Source: Cryptosporangium minutisporangium
GTDB lineage: Bacteria > Actinomycetota > Actinomycetes > Mycobacteriales > Cryptosporangiaceae
Assembly (NCBI RefSeq): GCF_039536245.1
Contig: NZ_BAAAYN010000037.1
Location: 1 to 62,998, forward strand
DNA: 62,998 bases
Direction: 5' to 3'
Shown here: piece after piece, positions 43,309-51,988 of the stretch
How the letters are laid out: every line of letters begins with the position of its first letter
Position numbering within the stretch: position 1 is the stretch's first letter
Notes under the pieces: generated by a model
What the model saw: only the letters and a program-made list of their open reading frames with translations
What the model was told of the DNA's origin: nothing
Databases searched by the model: none
Translations under genes and position numbers: made by a program

Positions 43309-44727
43309 CTAGGCGGCCGACGAGCGTTCCGCCATGGCGTCCGGTGCCGGTGTTGCGTCCACTACGGGCGTCGACGTGGTCCACGAGCGGAGCCCGATCC
43401 AGATGAGAGCGACTGCGAGCGGAATCGCGACGACCTGTACCCGCATCGCGAGCTGAACGCCCTCGGTCAGATCTGCCTGAGTGGCGGCGATGGCGGCGAA
43501 GATCGGGATGCCGATCGTCACCGCGATCTGCTGAGCGAGTGACGTGAGGCCGGTCGCCAGGCCGGCCTGGGACTCCTCCAGGTTCGAGGTGGCCGTGACC
43601 GTGTAGGCCACGATCGCGGTGACGTGCCCGAAGTACAGCAGGAACAACGACGGGACGACGAGGTACAGGCTCGTCATCGACCCGTTGATCAGCAGCATCG
43701 GAGCCACCATGAGCCCTTGCGCGAGCAGACCGATGGCGAGGACGGGCCGGTAGCCGTAGCGGCCGATCAGGCGCCCGGCGAGGATCCCGGCGAACACCGC
43801 GGCAAGACCGGGGAGACCGAACACCAGGCCCGTGGTGAACGGCGCGAGGTCGAGCACCTCCTGCAGATAGACGGTCAGGACGAAGTTGAGGCCGGTGGCC
43901 ATCACGAACGCCACTACGCCGGCGAAGTTTCCCCACTTGACGGTCGGCCGGTTGAGCAGTCGCAGGGAGACCAGTGGCGACTTGGCGCGGGTCTCGATCA
44001 GCCAGAAGATGCCCAGCAGGACCGCGCCGGCGACGACGGCGACCCAGTTGTGGAGCAAGACCCCGTAGACGAGCGCGAGTAGGCCGGTCGTGACCGAGAC
44101 GGCTCCGGGCACGTCGAGTCGCACGCCCGTCGGGCGGACGCTCTCGGTCACCACGAACGGAGTCAGCGCGACGATGATGAGTGCGACCGGCACGTTGATC
44201 CAGAACGCCCATCGCCAGTCGAGCGCGCTGACCAGGCCGCCACCGACCAGTGCGCCCACGGTGAAGCCGCCGGAGAGCAGGGCGCCGTTGAGGCCGAGGA
44301 CGCGTGCCCGGGCCCGGTCGTCCGCGACGGCGGTGATGAGGAGGGCCATCGAGGCGGGGATCGCGATCGCGTTGGCGAAGCCCTGCAGGACGCGTGCGGT
44401 CAGCAGGGCTCCGGCGCTGGTGGCGAACCCGCCCAACAGCGAGGCCACGAGGAGCAGGACCATCGCGATGAGGAACAACCTGCGGCGTCCGAAGAGGTCC
44501 GCCACCCGACCGAACAGCAGGGTGAAGCCGGCCGCGGGCAACGCGTAGGCGCTGGCGATCCAGGGCAGGTCGGCGATCTCGAGGCCGACGCCCTCGCCCA
44601 TCTGGGGAAGCGCCACGTTGAGGATGGAGAAGTCCACGGACAGCATGAAGGCGGCGCCGAGGAGCACGACCAGCGTCAGCCGCTGTCGACCGCTGAATTG
44701 TGTCGGCGCGTCTCGATCGATGGTCAT
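43309..44727 (-). CDS. DHA2-family MFS drug/metabolite exporter
   Basis: 472-aa transporter, about 14 helices. It shows the DHA2 motif C-like segment LLGAAFMLSVDFSILNVALP, the PWIASAYALPAAGFTLLFGR motif and loop 2-3 GRVADLFGRRRLFL (motif A), RVLQGFANAIAIPASMALL and LNGALLSGGFTVGALVGGGL. It is a proton-driven exporter of hydrophobic compounds by homology. ATG 44727 is chosen. Its promoter holds two copies of the GCAAC-N6-GTTGC operator found at the convergent ArsR gene, so it is the likely main ArsR target. Confidence 0.88.
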   Translation of the reverse strand: MTIDRDAPTQFSGRQRLTLVVLLGAAFMLSVDFSILNVALPQMGEGVGLEIADLPWIASAYALPAAGFTLLFGRVADLFGRRRLFLIAMVLLLVASLLGGFATSAGALLTARVLQGFANAIAIPASMALLITAVADDRARARVLGLNGALLSGGFTVGALVGGGLVSALDWRWAFWINVPVALIIVALTPFVVTESVRPTGVRLDVPGAVSVTTGLLALVYGVLLHNWVAVVAGAVLLGIFWLIETRAKSPLVSLRLLNRPTVKWGNFAGVVAFVMATGLNFVLTVYLQEVLDLAPFTTGLVFGLPGLAAVFAGILAGRLIGRYGYRPVLAIGLLAQGLMVAPMLLINGSMTSLYLVVPSLFLLYFGHVTAIVAYTVTATSNLEESQAGLATGLTSLAQQIAVTIGIPIFAAIAATQADLTEGVQLAMRVQVVAIPLAVALIWIGLRSWTTSTPVVDATPAPDAMAERSSAA

Positions 44728-44755
44728 GAGGTCGTTCCCTTCGTCGCTTTCCCAG

Positions 44756-44807
44756 GTGCAACCCGACAGTTGCACATTGCCCAATGAGCTGCAACCCTCG
44801 GGTTGCA
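44756..44807. promoter_or_regulatory. two ArsR-type operators between divergent MFS and PEP-mutase-like genes
   Basis: GTGCAAC-CCGACA-GTTGCAC (44756-44775) and TGCAAC-CCTCGG-GTTGCA (44790-44807) are perfect inverted repeats with identical half-sites and spacing. They are centred about 33 bases apart, roughly three helical turns. Confidence 0.75.
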
Positions 44808-44883
44808 CAAGGACGAGTGGAAGCGTGCGATCGGGCGGGTTGTTGCTGCAGACCAAGGGCTCGATCGAACATGGAGGCTGTCG

Positions 44884-45642
44884 ATGGCGACTGACCTGGC
44901 GGATCTCACAGCGCGTGCGGAACGGCTCCGAGCGCTGCACCACGGTGAGATGTTGGTGCTGCCCAACGTGTGGGACGCGGCGAGCGCGACGATCGTGGCC
45001 GAGGCGGGGTTCCCGGCGGTTGCGACGGCCAGCGCAGCCGTCTCCGCGATGCTCGGCTACCCCGACGGCGAGGGCGCTCCCTGGCAGGAGATGTTCGCCG
45101 CGGCGGGACGAATCGGCCGGGTAGTGACGGTCCCGCTCACGGTCGATGCCGAGGCGGGGTACGGCTTGCCGCCGCGGGAACTGGTGGACCGGTTGCTGGA
45201 CGTCGGCGCGGTCGGCTGCAACCTGGAGGACACCGACCATCGGGCGGGCGGACTCGTCGAGGCCGGCGCGCACGCGCAGTGGCTCGCGGACGTACGCTCG
45301 GCCGCCGACGACGCCGGGGTGCCGGTCGTGATCAACGCCAGGGTTGACGCGTTCCTGCCGAACAGCGGGGTAGCCGAGCCGGACCGCCTGGCCGAGGCCA
45401 TCCGGCGAGGCCGCCTGTACCGGGAGGCCGGCGCCGACTGCATCTACCCGATCGGTGCCCAGCGCAGGGAGGACGTCGCCGCCCTGGTCGCGCTACCCGG
45501 CCCGATCAACGGCAACACCGGCAAGGAGCTGGATCTCGCCGCGCTCCGGGAACTGGGGGTGGCGCGCGTGTCCTACGGCCCTCGCTTCTACCGCGCGGCT
45601 CTGGCCGACCTCAAAACCGCCGTTCACCAGCTGCTGGCCTGA
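44884..45642 (+). CDS. isocitrate lyase/PEP mutase family protein
   Basis: 252-aa TIM-barrel enzyme: LVLPNVWDAASATIVAEAGF, AVATASAAVSAMLGYPDGE, VPLTVDAEAGYG (metal-binding acids), VGCNLEDTDH (the ED pair), VINARVDAFL and GPINGNTGKELDL. The key cysteine loop of isocitrate lyase (KKCGH) is absent, so carboxyvinyl-carboxyphosphonate mutase or oxaloacetase-like chemistry (C-C or C-P cleavage) is more likely. The ATG follows GGAGG. It is divergent from the MFS exporter and shares its operator-containing promoter region. Confidence 0.85.
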   Translation: MATDLADLTARAERLRALHHGEMLVLPNVWDAASATIVAEAGFPAVATASAAVSAMLGYPDGEGAPWQEMFAAAGRIGRVVTVPLTVDAEAGYGLPPRELVDRLLDVGAVGCNLEDTDHRAGGLVEAGAHAQWLADVRSAADDAGVPVVINARVDAFLPNSGVAEPDRLAEAIRRGRLYREAGADCIYPIGAQRREDVAALVALPGPINGNTGKELDLAALRELGVARVSYGPRFYRAALADLKTAVHQLLA

Positions 45643-45711
45643 TCGAAGGCGACCGGCTGACGCGTCACCGGGCCGTTGCCATGCGGACCAGCCACGGCCA
45701 GGCTGGTCACC

Positions 45712-47295
45712 GTGGCCGATGAAGCTCACCCCGCGCCCGCGTCCCTCTCGTTCGAGCCGCTGACCCCCACCGCGTACCTAGACCGCGCCGCCGCGGCGCA
45801 CGGCGACCGCGTCGGCGTGCTCGACGGCGAGCAGCGGTGGACCTATGCGCAGCTCCACGACCGCTGCACCCGGCTGGCCGGAGGCCTCGCTCCGCTCGCC
45901 TCCGGTCGTCCGGTGGCGGTGCTGTCGCCGAATACGCACGTGCTGTTGGAGGCGAACTTCGGGGTTCCGTGGTCGGGGTCGCCGCTGGTCGCGATCAACA
46001 CGCGGTTGTCGGCGACCGAGATCGCCTACATCCTCGAGCATTCGGACGCGGCGGTGCTGATCCACGACCGGTCCTTCGACGCGCTGGTCGACGTCGTGTG
46101 CGCCGGGCTCGCGTCGCCACCGCGCCGCATCCGGGCCGGCGCGGACTACGAGCAGCTGCTGGCCGGGGCGAAACCGCTGCACCGCACACCGGAGGACGAG
46201 CGCGCTCTGCTCTCGATCAACTACACCTCCGGTACGACCGGACGGCCGAAGGGAGTCATGTACTCCCACCGGGGCGCGTATCTGCAGTCGGTGGCCATGG
46301 TCGGCCACACCGGCCTGAGTCCGAGCGCCGTCCATCTCTGGACGCTGCCGATGTTCCACTGCAACGGCTGGTGCTTCCCCTGGGCCGTGACCGCCGCCGC
46401 GGCAACCCACGTCTGCCTGCCGAAGCTCGACCCGGCGGAGGTGTGGCGACTGGTGCGCGAGGAGGGGGTGACGCACCTGAACGGCGCGCCGACCGTCTTG
46501 ACGATGATCGCGTACGCGAAGGAGGCGGCACCGCTGCCGGCCGGCCACACCGTCCGGGTAGCCACCGGAGGTGCACCGCCGTCGCCGGCGATCCTGCGCC
46601 GGATGGCTGAGTTGGGCTTCGACGTCACGCACCTCTACGGGCTCACCGAGACGTACGGACCGGCGATGATCTGCGATTGGCGTCCGGAGTGGAATGGCTT
46701 GGACGCCGACGTGCAGGCGCGGATGAAGGCCCGGCAGGGTGTGGGCAACCTGATCTCGTGCACCGCCCGGGTGATCGGGGACGACGGCACCGACGTGCCC
46801 GCCGACGGCCGGACGACCGGTCAGATCGCGCTGCGGGGCAACAACGTGATGCTCGGGTACCTCGACGATCCGGCGGCCACCGCGGCGGCGGCCCCGGACG
46901 GGTGGTTCCGCACCGGAGACATCGGGGTCGTCCATCCCGACGGGTACGTCGAGCTCCGCGACCGCTCCAAGGACGTGATCATCTCCGGAGGGGAGAACAT
47001 CGCGTCGGTCGAGGTGGAGCAGGCCCTCATGGACCACCCGGCGGTGCTGGAGGCCGCGGTGATCGCGGTTCCGGACGAGCGATGGGGTGAGGTGCCCGCC
47101 GCCTACGTCACCCTGCGGGAAGGCGTGTCGGTGTCCGAGGAGGAGCTGATCGAGCACGTCCGTGCGCGGCTGGCGCGGTTCAAGGCCCCCAAGCAGGTGA
47201 CGTTCGGCGATCTGCCGAAGACGTCCACCGGCAAGGTCCAGAAGTACCTGCTGCGCGAGCAGGCTTGGGCCGGGCACGAGCGTCGTATTCACTAG
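45712..47295 (+). CDS. AMP-dependent acyl-CoA ligase
   Basis: 527-aa adenylate-forming ligase. It has the ATP loop INYTSGTTGRPKGVMYSHRG, LPMFHCNGWCFPW (fatty-acyl-CoA ligase signature), VATGGAPPSPAILRRM, the adenine motif LYGLTETYGP, the hinge region GWFRTGDIGVVHPDGYVELRD-type (split here by SKDVIISGGENIASVEVE) and the catalytic Lys near PKTSTGKVQKYLL. The sequence is close to the medium/short-chain branch that activates fatty or aryl acids for CoA transfer. It uses a GTG start. It runs in the same direction as the PEP-mutase-like gene 69 bases upstream. Confidence 0.88.
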   Translation: MADEAHPAPASLSFEPLTPTAYLDRAAAAHGDRVGVLDGEQRWTYAQLHDRCTRLAGGLAPLASGRPVAVLSPNTHVLLEANFGVPWSGSPLVAINTRLSATEIAYILEHSDAAVLIHDRSFDALVDVVCAGLASPPRRIRAGADYEQLLAGAKPLHRTPEDERALLSINYTSGTTGRPKGVMYSHRGAYLQSVAMVGHTGLSPSAVHLWTLPMFHCNGWCFPWAVTAAAATHVCLPKLDPAEVWRLVREEGVTHLNGAPTVLTMIAYAKEAAPLPAGHTVRVATGGAPPSPAILRRMAELGFDVTHLYGLTETYGPAMICDWRPEWNGLDADVQARMKARQGVGNLISCTARVIGDDGTDVPADGRTTGQIALRGNNVMLGYLDDPAATAAAAPDGWFRTGDIGVVHPDGYVELRDRSKDVIISGGENIASVEVEQALMDHPAVLEAAVIAVPDERWGEVPAAYVTLREGVSVSEEELIEHVRARLARFKAPKQVTFGDLPKTSTGKVQKYLLREQAWAGHERRIH

Positions 47296-47322
47296 CCGCT
47301 CTGAACTGCGGTTGTATCGATG

Positions 47323-47385
47323 TGGCACGCCAGTGGTGCCAAGTCTGAGCCACAATTCCTTGCCTGTGTGCCATGCGTGTGCCAT
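47323..47385. promoter_or_regulatory. repeat cluster at the RHH-gene promoter
   Basis: TGGCAC-N7-GTGCCA (47323-47341) is followed by two direct TGTGCCAT copies (47367-47374 and 47378-47385) exactly 11 bp apart, one helical turn. Ribbon-helix-helix proteins commonly bind such phased direct repeats at their own promoters. Confidence 0.6.
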
Positions 47386-47394
47386 CATGGCGTC

Positions 47395-47928
47395 ATGGAC
47401 TTGACCTCGTATGTGAGCAACCTCGGGCGTGAGTTCGCCACGCTCGCCGAAACCGGTGGCGAGGAGACGCGTGCGCTGGTCGAGCGCCTGAGCGGGTCGC
47501 TCGAGTCGGCGATCCGGATGACGCTGCTGGAGGCGCTGTCGGCCGCCGCCGACGAGATCACCCGCGACTTGGCGCCCGGCTCGGTGGAGCTGCGCCTGCG
47601 CGGACGCGATCCGGACTTCGTCGTGACCGCGCCGCCCGCGGAGCCGCTCGACCCCGCAGCCGACGGCGCCTCGACGCCAGCGGCCGGCGCGCCCGAGAGC
47701 GAACTGCTGATCAACGAGGACGGCCCGGCCGCGCGCATCAACGTCCGCCTGCCCGAGCAGCTCAAGGCCGCGATCGAGGAGGCCGCCGCCAAGGAGGGCA
47801 GATCGGTCAACGCCTGGCTCACCCGAGCGGCCGCTGCCGCGTTGCAGCGCGCCGACCGCGAGGAGCGTCCCGAGTCGCGCGGCGGCAAAAAGCGGGCCAA
47901 GCAAGGTCTCACCGGCTGGGTGCGCTAG
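47395..47928 (+). CDS. ribbon-helix-helix (HicB-like) regulator
   Basis: 177-aa protein. The first 60 residues are helical and of unknown function (MDLTSYVSNLGREFATLAET). A Pro/Ala linker follows, then a C-terminal RHH domain (ARINVRLPEQLKAAIEEAAA, RSVNAWLTRAAAAALQ) and a basic tail. It resembles HicB-type antitoxin DNA-binding domains, but no toxin gene is adjacent. It is followed 72 bases later by a DUF4097 gene and an ABC exporter, which it probably regulates together with itself through the upstream repeat cluster. Confidence 0.82.
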   Translation: MDLTSYVSNLGREFATLAETGGEETRALVERLSGSLESAIRMTLLEALSAAADEITRDLAPGSVELRLRGRDPDFVVTAPPAEPLDPAADGASTPAAGAPESELLINEDGPAARINVRLPEQLKAAIEEAAAKEGRSVNAWLTRAAAAALQRADREERPESRGGKKRAKQGLTGWVR

Positions 47929-48000
47929 CCGCACCGCGTTCCGCATACATCGTCCCTGACCTGCGGGGACGACTCGTCTACCCAGGATGTGGGGACAACT

Positions 48001-48843
48001 ATGCCCAATTACGTAACGCCCGAGCCGATCGTCGTCACGATCGAACTCGGCGTCGTCGGCGAAGTACGACTCACCGCGAGCGACCGGGCCGACACCGTGG
48101 TGGAGGTACGGCCGAGCGACGAGGCCGACGAGTCCGACGTGAAGACCGCGGCTCAGGTCCACGTCGACTACGCCGACGGTGTCCTTCGGATCACCGGTCC
48201 GAAGCGCACCTTCGACTTCTCCAAGAAGTCCAAGTCGGTCGACGTGTCGATCGAGCTGCCGAGTGACTCCCAGGTAGCCGGTCACCTTCTGATGGGCGAT
48301 GTCCGCAGCGCCGGCCGGCTCGGGGAGTGCACGTTCAAGACCACCGGCAAGGTCTGGCTCGAACGAACCGGTGCGCTGCGCCTGCACACGGGCTTCGGCC
48401 CGGTCACCGTCGGCAGCGTCACCGGCAGCGCCGACGTCTCCACCGCCAGCGGCAAGATCCAGATCGGCGCGATCGAGGGCGATGTGCTGGCCAAGAACTC
48501 CAACGGTGAGACCACGATCGGCACGGCAACCGGCGACGTGCGAGTGCGTAGCGCCAACGGCGACATCGACGTCGAACGGGCCGGCGCCGGCGTCGACGCG
48601 AAGACGTCCAACGGCAACATCCGCCTCGGCGAGGTGGTCCGCGGCTCGGTCGTCCTCGGGACCGCCGCGGGTGATCTGGACATCGGCATCGCCGAAGGCA
48701 CCGCCGCCTGGCTGGAGGTGAACACCGGGTTCGGGCACGTCCGCAACCTGCTGGAGAACGCCCTCGGACCCGATGAGGCCGACGAAACCGTCGAGGTCCG
48801 CGGCCGCACCAGCTACGGCGACATCACCATCCGCCGCTCCTGA
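48001..48843 (+). CDS. DUF4097 beta-helix protein
   Basis: 280-aa protein of repeated short strands, typical of DUF4097/adhesin-like right-handed beta-helices: ADVSTASGKIQIGAIEGDVL, TTIGTATGDVRVRSANGDID and GSVVLGTAAGDLDIG. The first 70 residues form a separate sheet (VTIELGVVGEVRLTASDRAD). No signal peptide or membrane helix is seen, so it is probably cytoplasmic. It lies between the RHH regulator and an ABC exporter and is in the same operon by orientation and spacing. Function unknown. Confidence 0.83.
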   Translation: MPNYVTPEPIVVTIELGVVGEVRLTASDRADTVVEVRPSDEADESDVKTAAQVHVDYADGVLRITGPKRTFDFSKKSKSVDVSIELPSDSQVAGHLLMGDVRSAGRLGECTFKTTGKVWLERTGALRLHTGFGPVTVGSVTGSADVSTASGKIQIGAIEGDVLAKNSNGETTIGTATGDVRVRSANGDIDVERAGAGVDAKTSNGNIRLGEVVRGSVVLGTAAGDLDIGIAEGTAAWLEVNTGFGHVRNLLENALGPDEADETVEVRGRTSYGDITIRRS

Positions 48844-48892
48844 TCTCGAGCGGGCTTGTTCGACGTGACCAACGCTCTGAAAGGCGCGAAGC

Positions 48893-49684
48893 ATGGAGAA
48901 GCAGAACCCGGCGATCCGGGTCCACGGTTTACGCAAGTCCTATCAGCAGCTGCCCGTGCTCGAAGGCGTCGACTTCGAGGTGGCCGCCGGGAGCATCTTC
49001 GCGCTGCTCGGCTCCAATGGTGCCGGCAAGACCACGACCGTGCGAATACTCGCCACCCTCCTCCAGCCGGATGACGGCACGGCGAGCGTCAACGGATTCG
49101 ACGTCGTGTCGCAGCCGGCGCAGGTCCGGGAGTCGATCAGCCTGACCGGGCAGTTCGCCGCGGTCGACGAGATCCTCACCGGCCGGGAGAACCTGGTCAT
49201 GATCGCCAAGTTGCGCCAGGTGCCCAACCCCCGCCGGGTCGCGGACGACCTGCTCGAACGATTCGGTCTCACCGACGCGGCCGGACGCCGGGTCGCGGCC
49301 TACTCGGGCGGCATGCGCCGCCGCCTCGACATCGCGATGAGCCTCATCGGCGATCCGCCGGTCATCTTCCTCGACGAGCCGACCACCGGTCTCGATCCGG
49401 AGGCGCGCATCGAGGTCTGGCAAGTGGTCAAGAACCTCGCCACCAGCGGTACCACGGTCCTCCTCACGACCCAGTACCTGGAGGAGGCCGAGAAGCTCGC
49501 CGACCGGATCGCGATCCTGCACCGCGGCACGATCATCGTGTCCGGCACCTTGGCGGAGCTGAGGAAGCTGCTTCCGTCCGCAAAAGCCGAGTACGTGGAG
49601 CGGCAACCCACGCTGGAAGAGATCTTCCTGGCGATCGTGGGACGCGACAAGACCGCCGAGAGCAGCCAGGGGGGCCAGCGATGA
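48893..49684 (+). CDS. DrrA-type ABC transporter ATP-binding protein
   Basis: 263-aa ATPase: Walker A GSNGAGKTTTVRIL, Q loop TGQFAAVDEILTGREN, signature AAYSGGMRRRLDIAMSLIGD (SGGM in place of the usual SGGQ), Walker B VIFLDEPTTGLDP and the H-loop-equivalent TTQYLEEAEKLADR (Gln in place of His, as in DrrA). The C-terminal region (YVERQPTLEEIFLAIV) matches the DrrA family of daunorubicin-type exporters. The stop overlaps the permease start (ATGA). Confidence 0.93.
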   Translation: MEKQNPAIRVHGLRKSYQQLPVLEGVDFEVAAGSIFALLGSNGAGKTTTVRILATLLQPDDGTASVNGFDVVSQPAQVRESISLTGQFAAVDEILTGRENLVMIAKLRQVPNPRRVADDLLERFGLTDAAGRRVAAYSGGMRRRLDIAMSLIGDPPVIFLDEPTTGLDPEARIEVWQVVKNLATSGTTVLLTTQYLEEAEKLADRIAILHRGTIIVSGTLAELRKLLPSAKAEYVERQPTLEEIFLAIVGRDKTAESSQGGQR

Positions 49685-50442
49685 GCGCGCACTTCGTCAG
49701 CGACACCGGTGTGATGCTCGGCCGCTCGGTGCGCCACGTCACGCGCAGCTTGGACACGATCATCACGGTCACGGTCATGCCGATCGCGTTCATGTTGTTG
49801 TTCGTCTACGTGTTCGGTGGCGCCATCCAGGCCGGCACCGACAACTACGTCAACTACTTGATGCCCGGCATCCTGCTCATGGCGATCGCCACCGGCATCT
49901 CGTACACCGCGTATCGACTCTTCAACGACCTGCAGGGCGGCATCTTCGAGCGGTTCCACTCGATGCCGATAGCGCGCTCGTCCGTGCTGTGGGGACACGT
50001 GCTGACCTCGCTGGTGTCCAACACGATCTCCGTGGGGGTCATCCTCTTGGTAGGGCTCGTGATGGGATTCCGCTCATCGGCGGGAGTGCTGGACTGGCTC
50101 GCCGTGGCCGGGATCCTCGTGCTGTTCACGCTCGCGCTGACCTGGGTCGCGGTGATCTCCGGGCTGTCCGCGTCCACCCCGGACGGAGCGTCCGCCTTCT
50201 CCTATCCGATCATCTTCCTGCCGTTCGTGAGCTCCGCGTTCGTCCCCACCGAGACGATGCCCGGGCCGGTGCAAGCGTTCGCGGAGAACCAACCGGTGAC
50301 CTCCATCGTCAACACGATCAGGGCGCTGCTGGAACAGCAGCCGGTCGGCAACGACATCTGGATCTCCCTCGGCTGGTGCGTCGGCATCCTGGTCGGCGCG
50401 TATGCCGTCGCCATGGCCGTCTACCGGCGCAAAGTCTCCTGA
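49681..50442 (+). CDS. DrrB-type ABC-2 transporter permease
   Basis: 253-aa membrane protein with six predicted helices: VTVMPIAFMLLFVYVFGGAI, NYLMPGILLMAIATGI, the ABC-2 motif RFHSMPIARSSVLWGHVL and C-terminal FLPFVSSAFVPTETMPGPVQ followed by a last helix. It pairs with the DrrA-like ATPase to form an exporter for a drug or lipid. It is the last gene of the RHH/DUF4097/ABC operon, and a strong hairpin follows. Confidence 0.92.
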   Translation: MSAHFVSDTGVMLGRSVRHVTRSLDTIITVTVMPIAFMLLFVYVFGGAIQAGTDNYVNYLMPGILLMAIATGISYTAYRLFNDLQGGIFERFHSMPIARSSVLWGHVLTSLVSNTISVGVILLVGLVMGFRSSAGVLDWLAVAGILVLFTLALTWVAVISGLSASTPDGASAFSYPIIFLPFVSSAFVPTETMPGPVQAFAENQPVTSIVNTIRALLEQQPVGNDIWISLGWCVGILVGAYAVAMAVYRRKVS

Positions 50443-50457
50443 GACAGCAGCCCGCTC

Positions 50458-50502
50458 GGCCGGGCGGGCACCGAGCCGTCCCGGTTCGGTGCCCGCCCGG
50501 CC
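50458..50502. terminator. strong hairpin between convergent genes
   Basis: 17-bp perfect arms (GGCCGGGCGGGCACCGA and its complement) around an 11-base loop, between the ABC permease and the minus-strand MFS gene. Confidence 0.8.
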
Positions 50503-50511
50503 TTCGAGCCG

Positions 50512-51897
50512 TTAGCTCTTCGGTTGGCCGGGCGTGAGCAGCCCGGCGACGACGGCCGCACCCGCGGCGGCGAGCGCGGCGACGAGGAAGCCGTCGCGGA
50601 ACCCGGTGAGGGTGTCTCCGACGAGGCTGGCGGCGGCGACGCTGGAGACCACGGCGGCGCCGATCGACGCTCCGAATTCGTGGAACGTGCTGACGATCCC
50701 GGAGGCGATGCCCGCTTCGTGCGGCGCAACCTGACCGAGGGCGGTGGCCGAGGCGACGACGAACAGAACACCGGTGCCCGCTGCGGCGACAGCCACACCG
50801 GAGACGACGGCGGCGGGGTGGGTCGACAGCGCGGGCACGGCCATGCCGACGGCGGCGATGATCAGCCCACCCACCGCGAGCGCGCGGGCACCGAGCCGGG
50901 CGATCGTCCGTCCGGTGAGCTGGGCACCGAGGATGGTGGCCAGGGCGACGGGCAGGAAGAGCAGACCGGTGTGCAGGGCGCCGTAGCCGCGGGCTTGCTG
51001 GAAGTAGAACGTGCCGAGGAAGAACACCGCGATCATCAGCGCGGTCGCCATGAGGATCAGGAACGTTCCGGTCGCCACCGGTCGCCGGGCGAGCAGGGCG
51101 ACGTCCATCAGCGGGTATCGGGCCCGCTTCTGCCAGGCCGCGAAGGCCGCGTAGCCGATCACCGCCGCCAGCAGCAGCCATCCGGTGGCTGGGGTGAGCC
51201 ACCCGTGGTCGCCCGCGCGGATGAGGGCATAGATGACGGCCGTCGACGATGCGGTCACCAGCAGCGCCCCCAACACGTCTAGCCGGCCGCGCGGCGCCGC
51301 CCCGCCGCGGCTGGGGAGCATGACCGCGAGTGCGGCGACGATGATCAGGCCGATGGGTACGTTGATGTAGAAGACCCACGGCCAGCCCGGACCGGCGGTG
51401 ATCAGTCCGCCCAGCAGCACGCCCAGTGCCGCGCCGCCGCCACCGAGTGCCGACCACACGCCGAGCGCCTTGTTGCGTTCGTCTCCGGCGAACAGGGTGA
51501 CGACCAGCGACAGGCCCGCCGGCGAGAGCAGCGCCGCGCCGACGCCTTGGGCGACGCGACCGCCCAGCAGCATCTGCGCGGATCCGGCCAGCCCGGTCAC
51601 CAGGGACGCCGCCGTGAAGATCAGCAGGCCGGCGAGGACCACCCGCTTGCTTCCCACCAGGTCGGCCAGGCGACCTCCGAGCAGCATGAGACCGCCGAAC
51701 GCCAGCGTGTAGGCGCTCACGGTCCAAGTCAGTGCGGCCCGGCTCAGATCGAGGTCGGCCTCGATGTGCGGCAGGGCGATCGCGACCACGGTTACGTCGA
51801 GGATGAGCATCAGTTGGGCGATCCCGAGAAAGCCCAGGATGCGCCATCGCAGTGGGTGTGGCGTCTCGGTGGTCGTCGCGGTGTCGGGGGTGTTCAT
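50512..51897 (-). CDS. DHA2-family MFS drug exporter
   Basis: 461-aa transporter with about 14 helices: LMLILDVTVVAIALPHIEAD, WTVSAYTLAFGGLMLLGGRL, ADLVGSKRVVLAGLLIF (motif A), GRVAQGVGAALLSPAGLSLV and WPWVFYINVPIGLIIV. This set is the EmrB/QacA-type signature. The ATG start faces a divergent TetR gene, with two CGTA-N8-TACG operators between them, so it is a classic repressor-controlled efflux pump. The substrate is not predictable. Confidence 0.9.
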   Translation of the reverse strand: MNTPDTATTTETPHPLRWRILGFLGIAQLMLILDVTVVAIALPHIEADLDLSRAALTWTVSAYTLAFGGLMLLGGRLADLVGSKRVVLAGLLIFTAASLVTGLAGSAQMLLGGRVAQGVGAALLSPAGLSLVVTLFAGDERNKALGVWSALGGGGAALGVLLGGLITAGPGWPWVFYINVPIGLIIVAALAVMLPSRGGAAPRGRLDVLGALLVTASSTAVIYALIRAGDHGWLTPATGWLLLAAVIGYAAFAAWQKRARYPLMDVALLARRPVATGTFLILMATALMIAVFFLGTFYFQQARGYGALHTGLLFLPVALATILGAQLTGRTIARLGARALAVGGLIIAAVGMAVPALSTHPAAVVSGVAVAAAGTGVLFVVASATALGQVAPHEAGIASGIVSTFHEFGASIGAAVVSSVAAASLVGDTLTGFRDGFLVAALAAAGAAVVAGLLTPGQPKS

Positions 51898-51919
51898 GGT
51901 CGGCCTCCAGGCGCTAACT

Positions 51920-51973
51920 CGTATGCGGGAGTACGAGATACAAGGCCGAGGCTAACGCGTACATTCCCGTACG
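51920..51973. promoter_or_regulatory. two CGTA-N8-TACG operators between MFS and TetR genes
   Basis: CGTATGCGGGAGTACG (51920-51935) and CGTACATTCCCGTACG (51958-51973) share the half-sites CGTA and TACG with 8-base spacing. They lie in opposite orientation, 38 bases apart, and cover the shared promoter region. Confidence 0.7.
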
Positions 51974-51988
51974 AGCTAATGTGGGGAC

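Noticed and set aside
45778-48936. Very long open frame (1052 codons) on the minus strand
   Set aside because: It runs antisense through the acyl-CoA ligase, RHH and DUF4097 genes, has the Arg/Gly/Asp-biased composition of a high-GC shadow frame and shows no domain.
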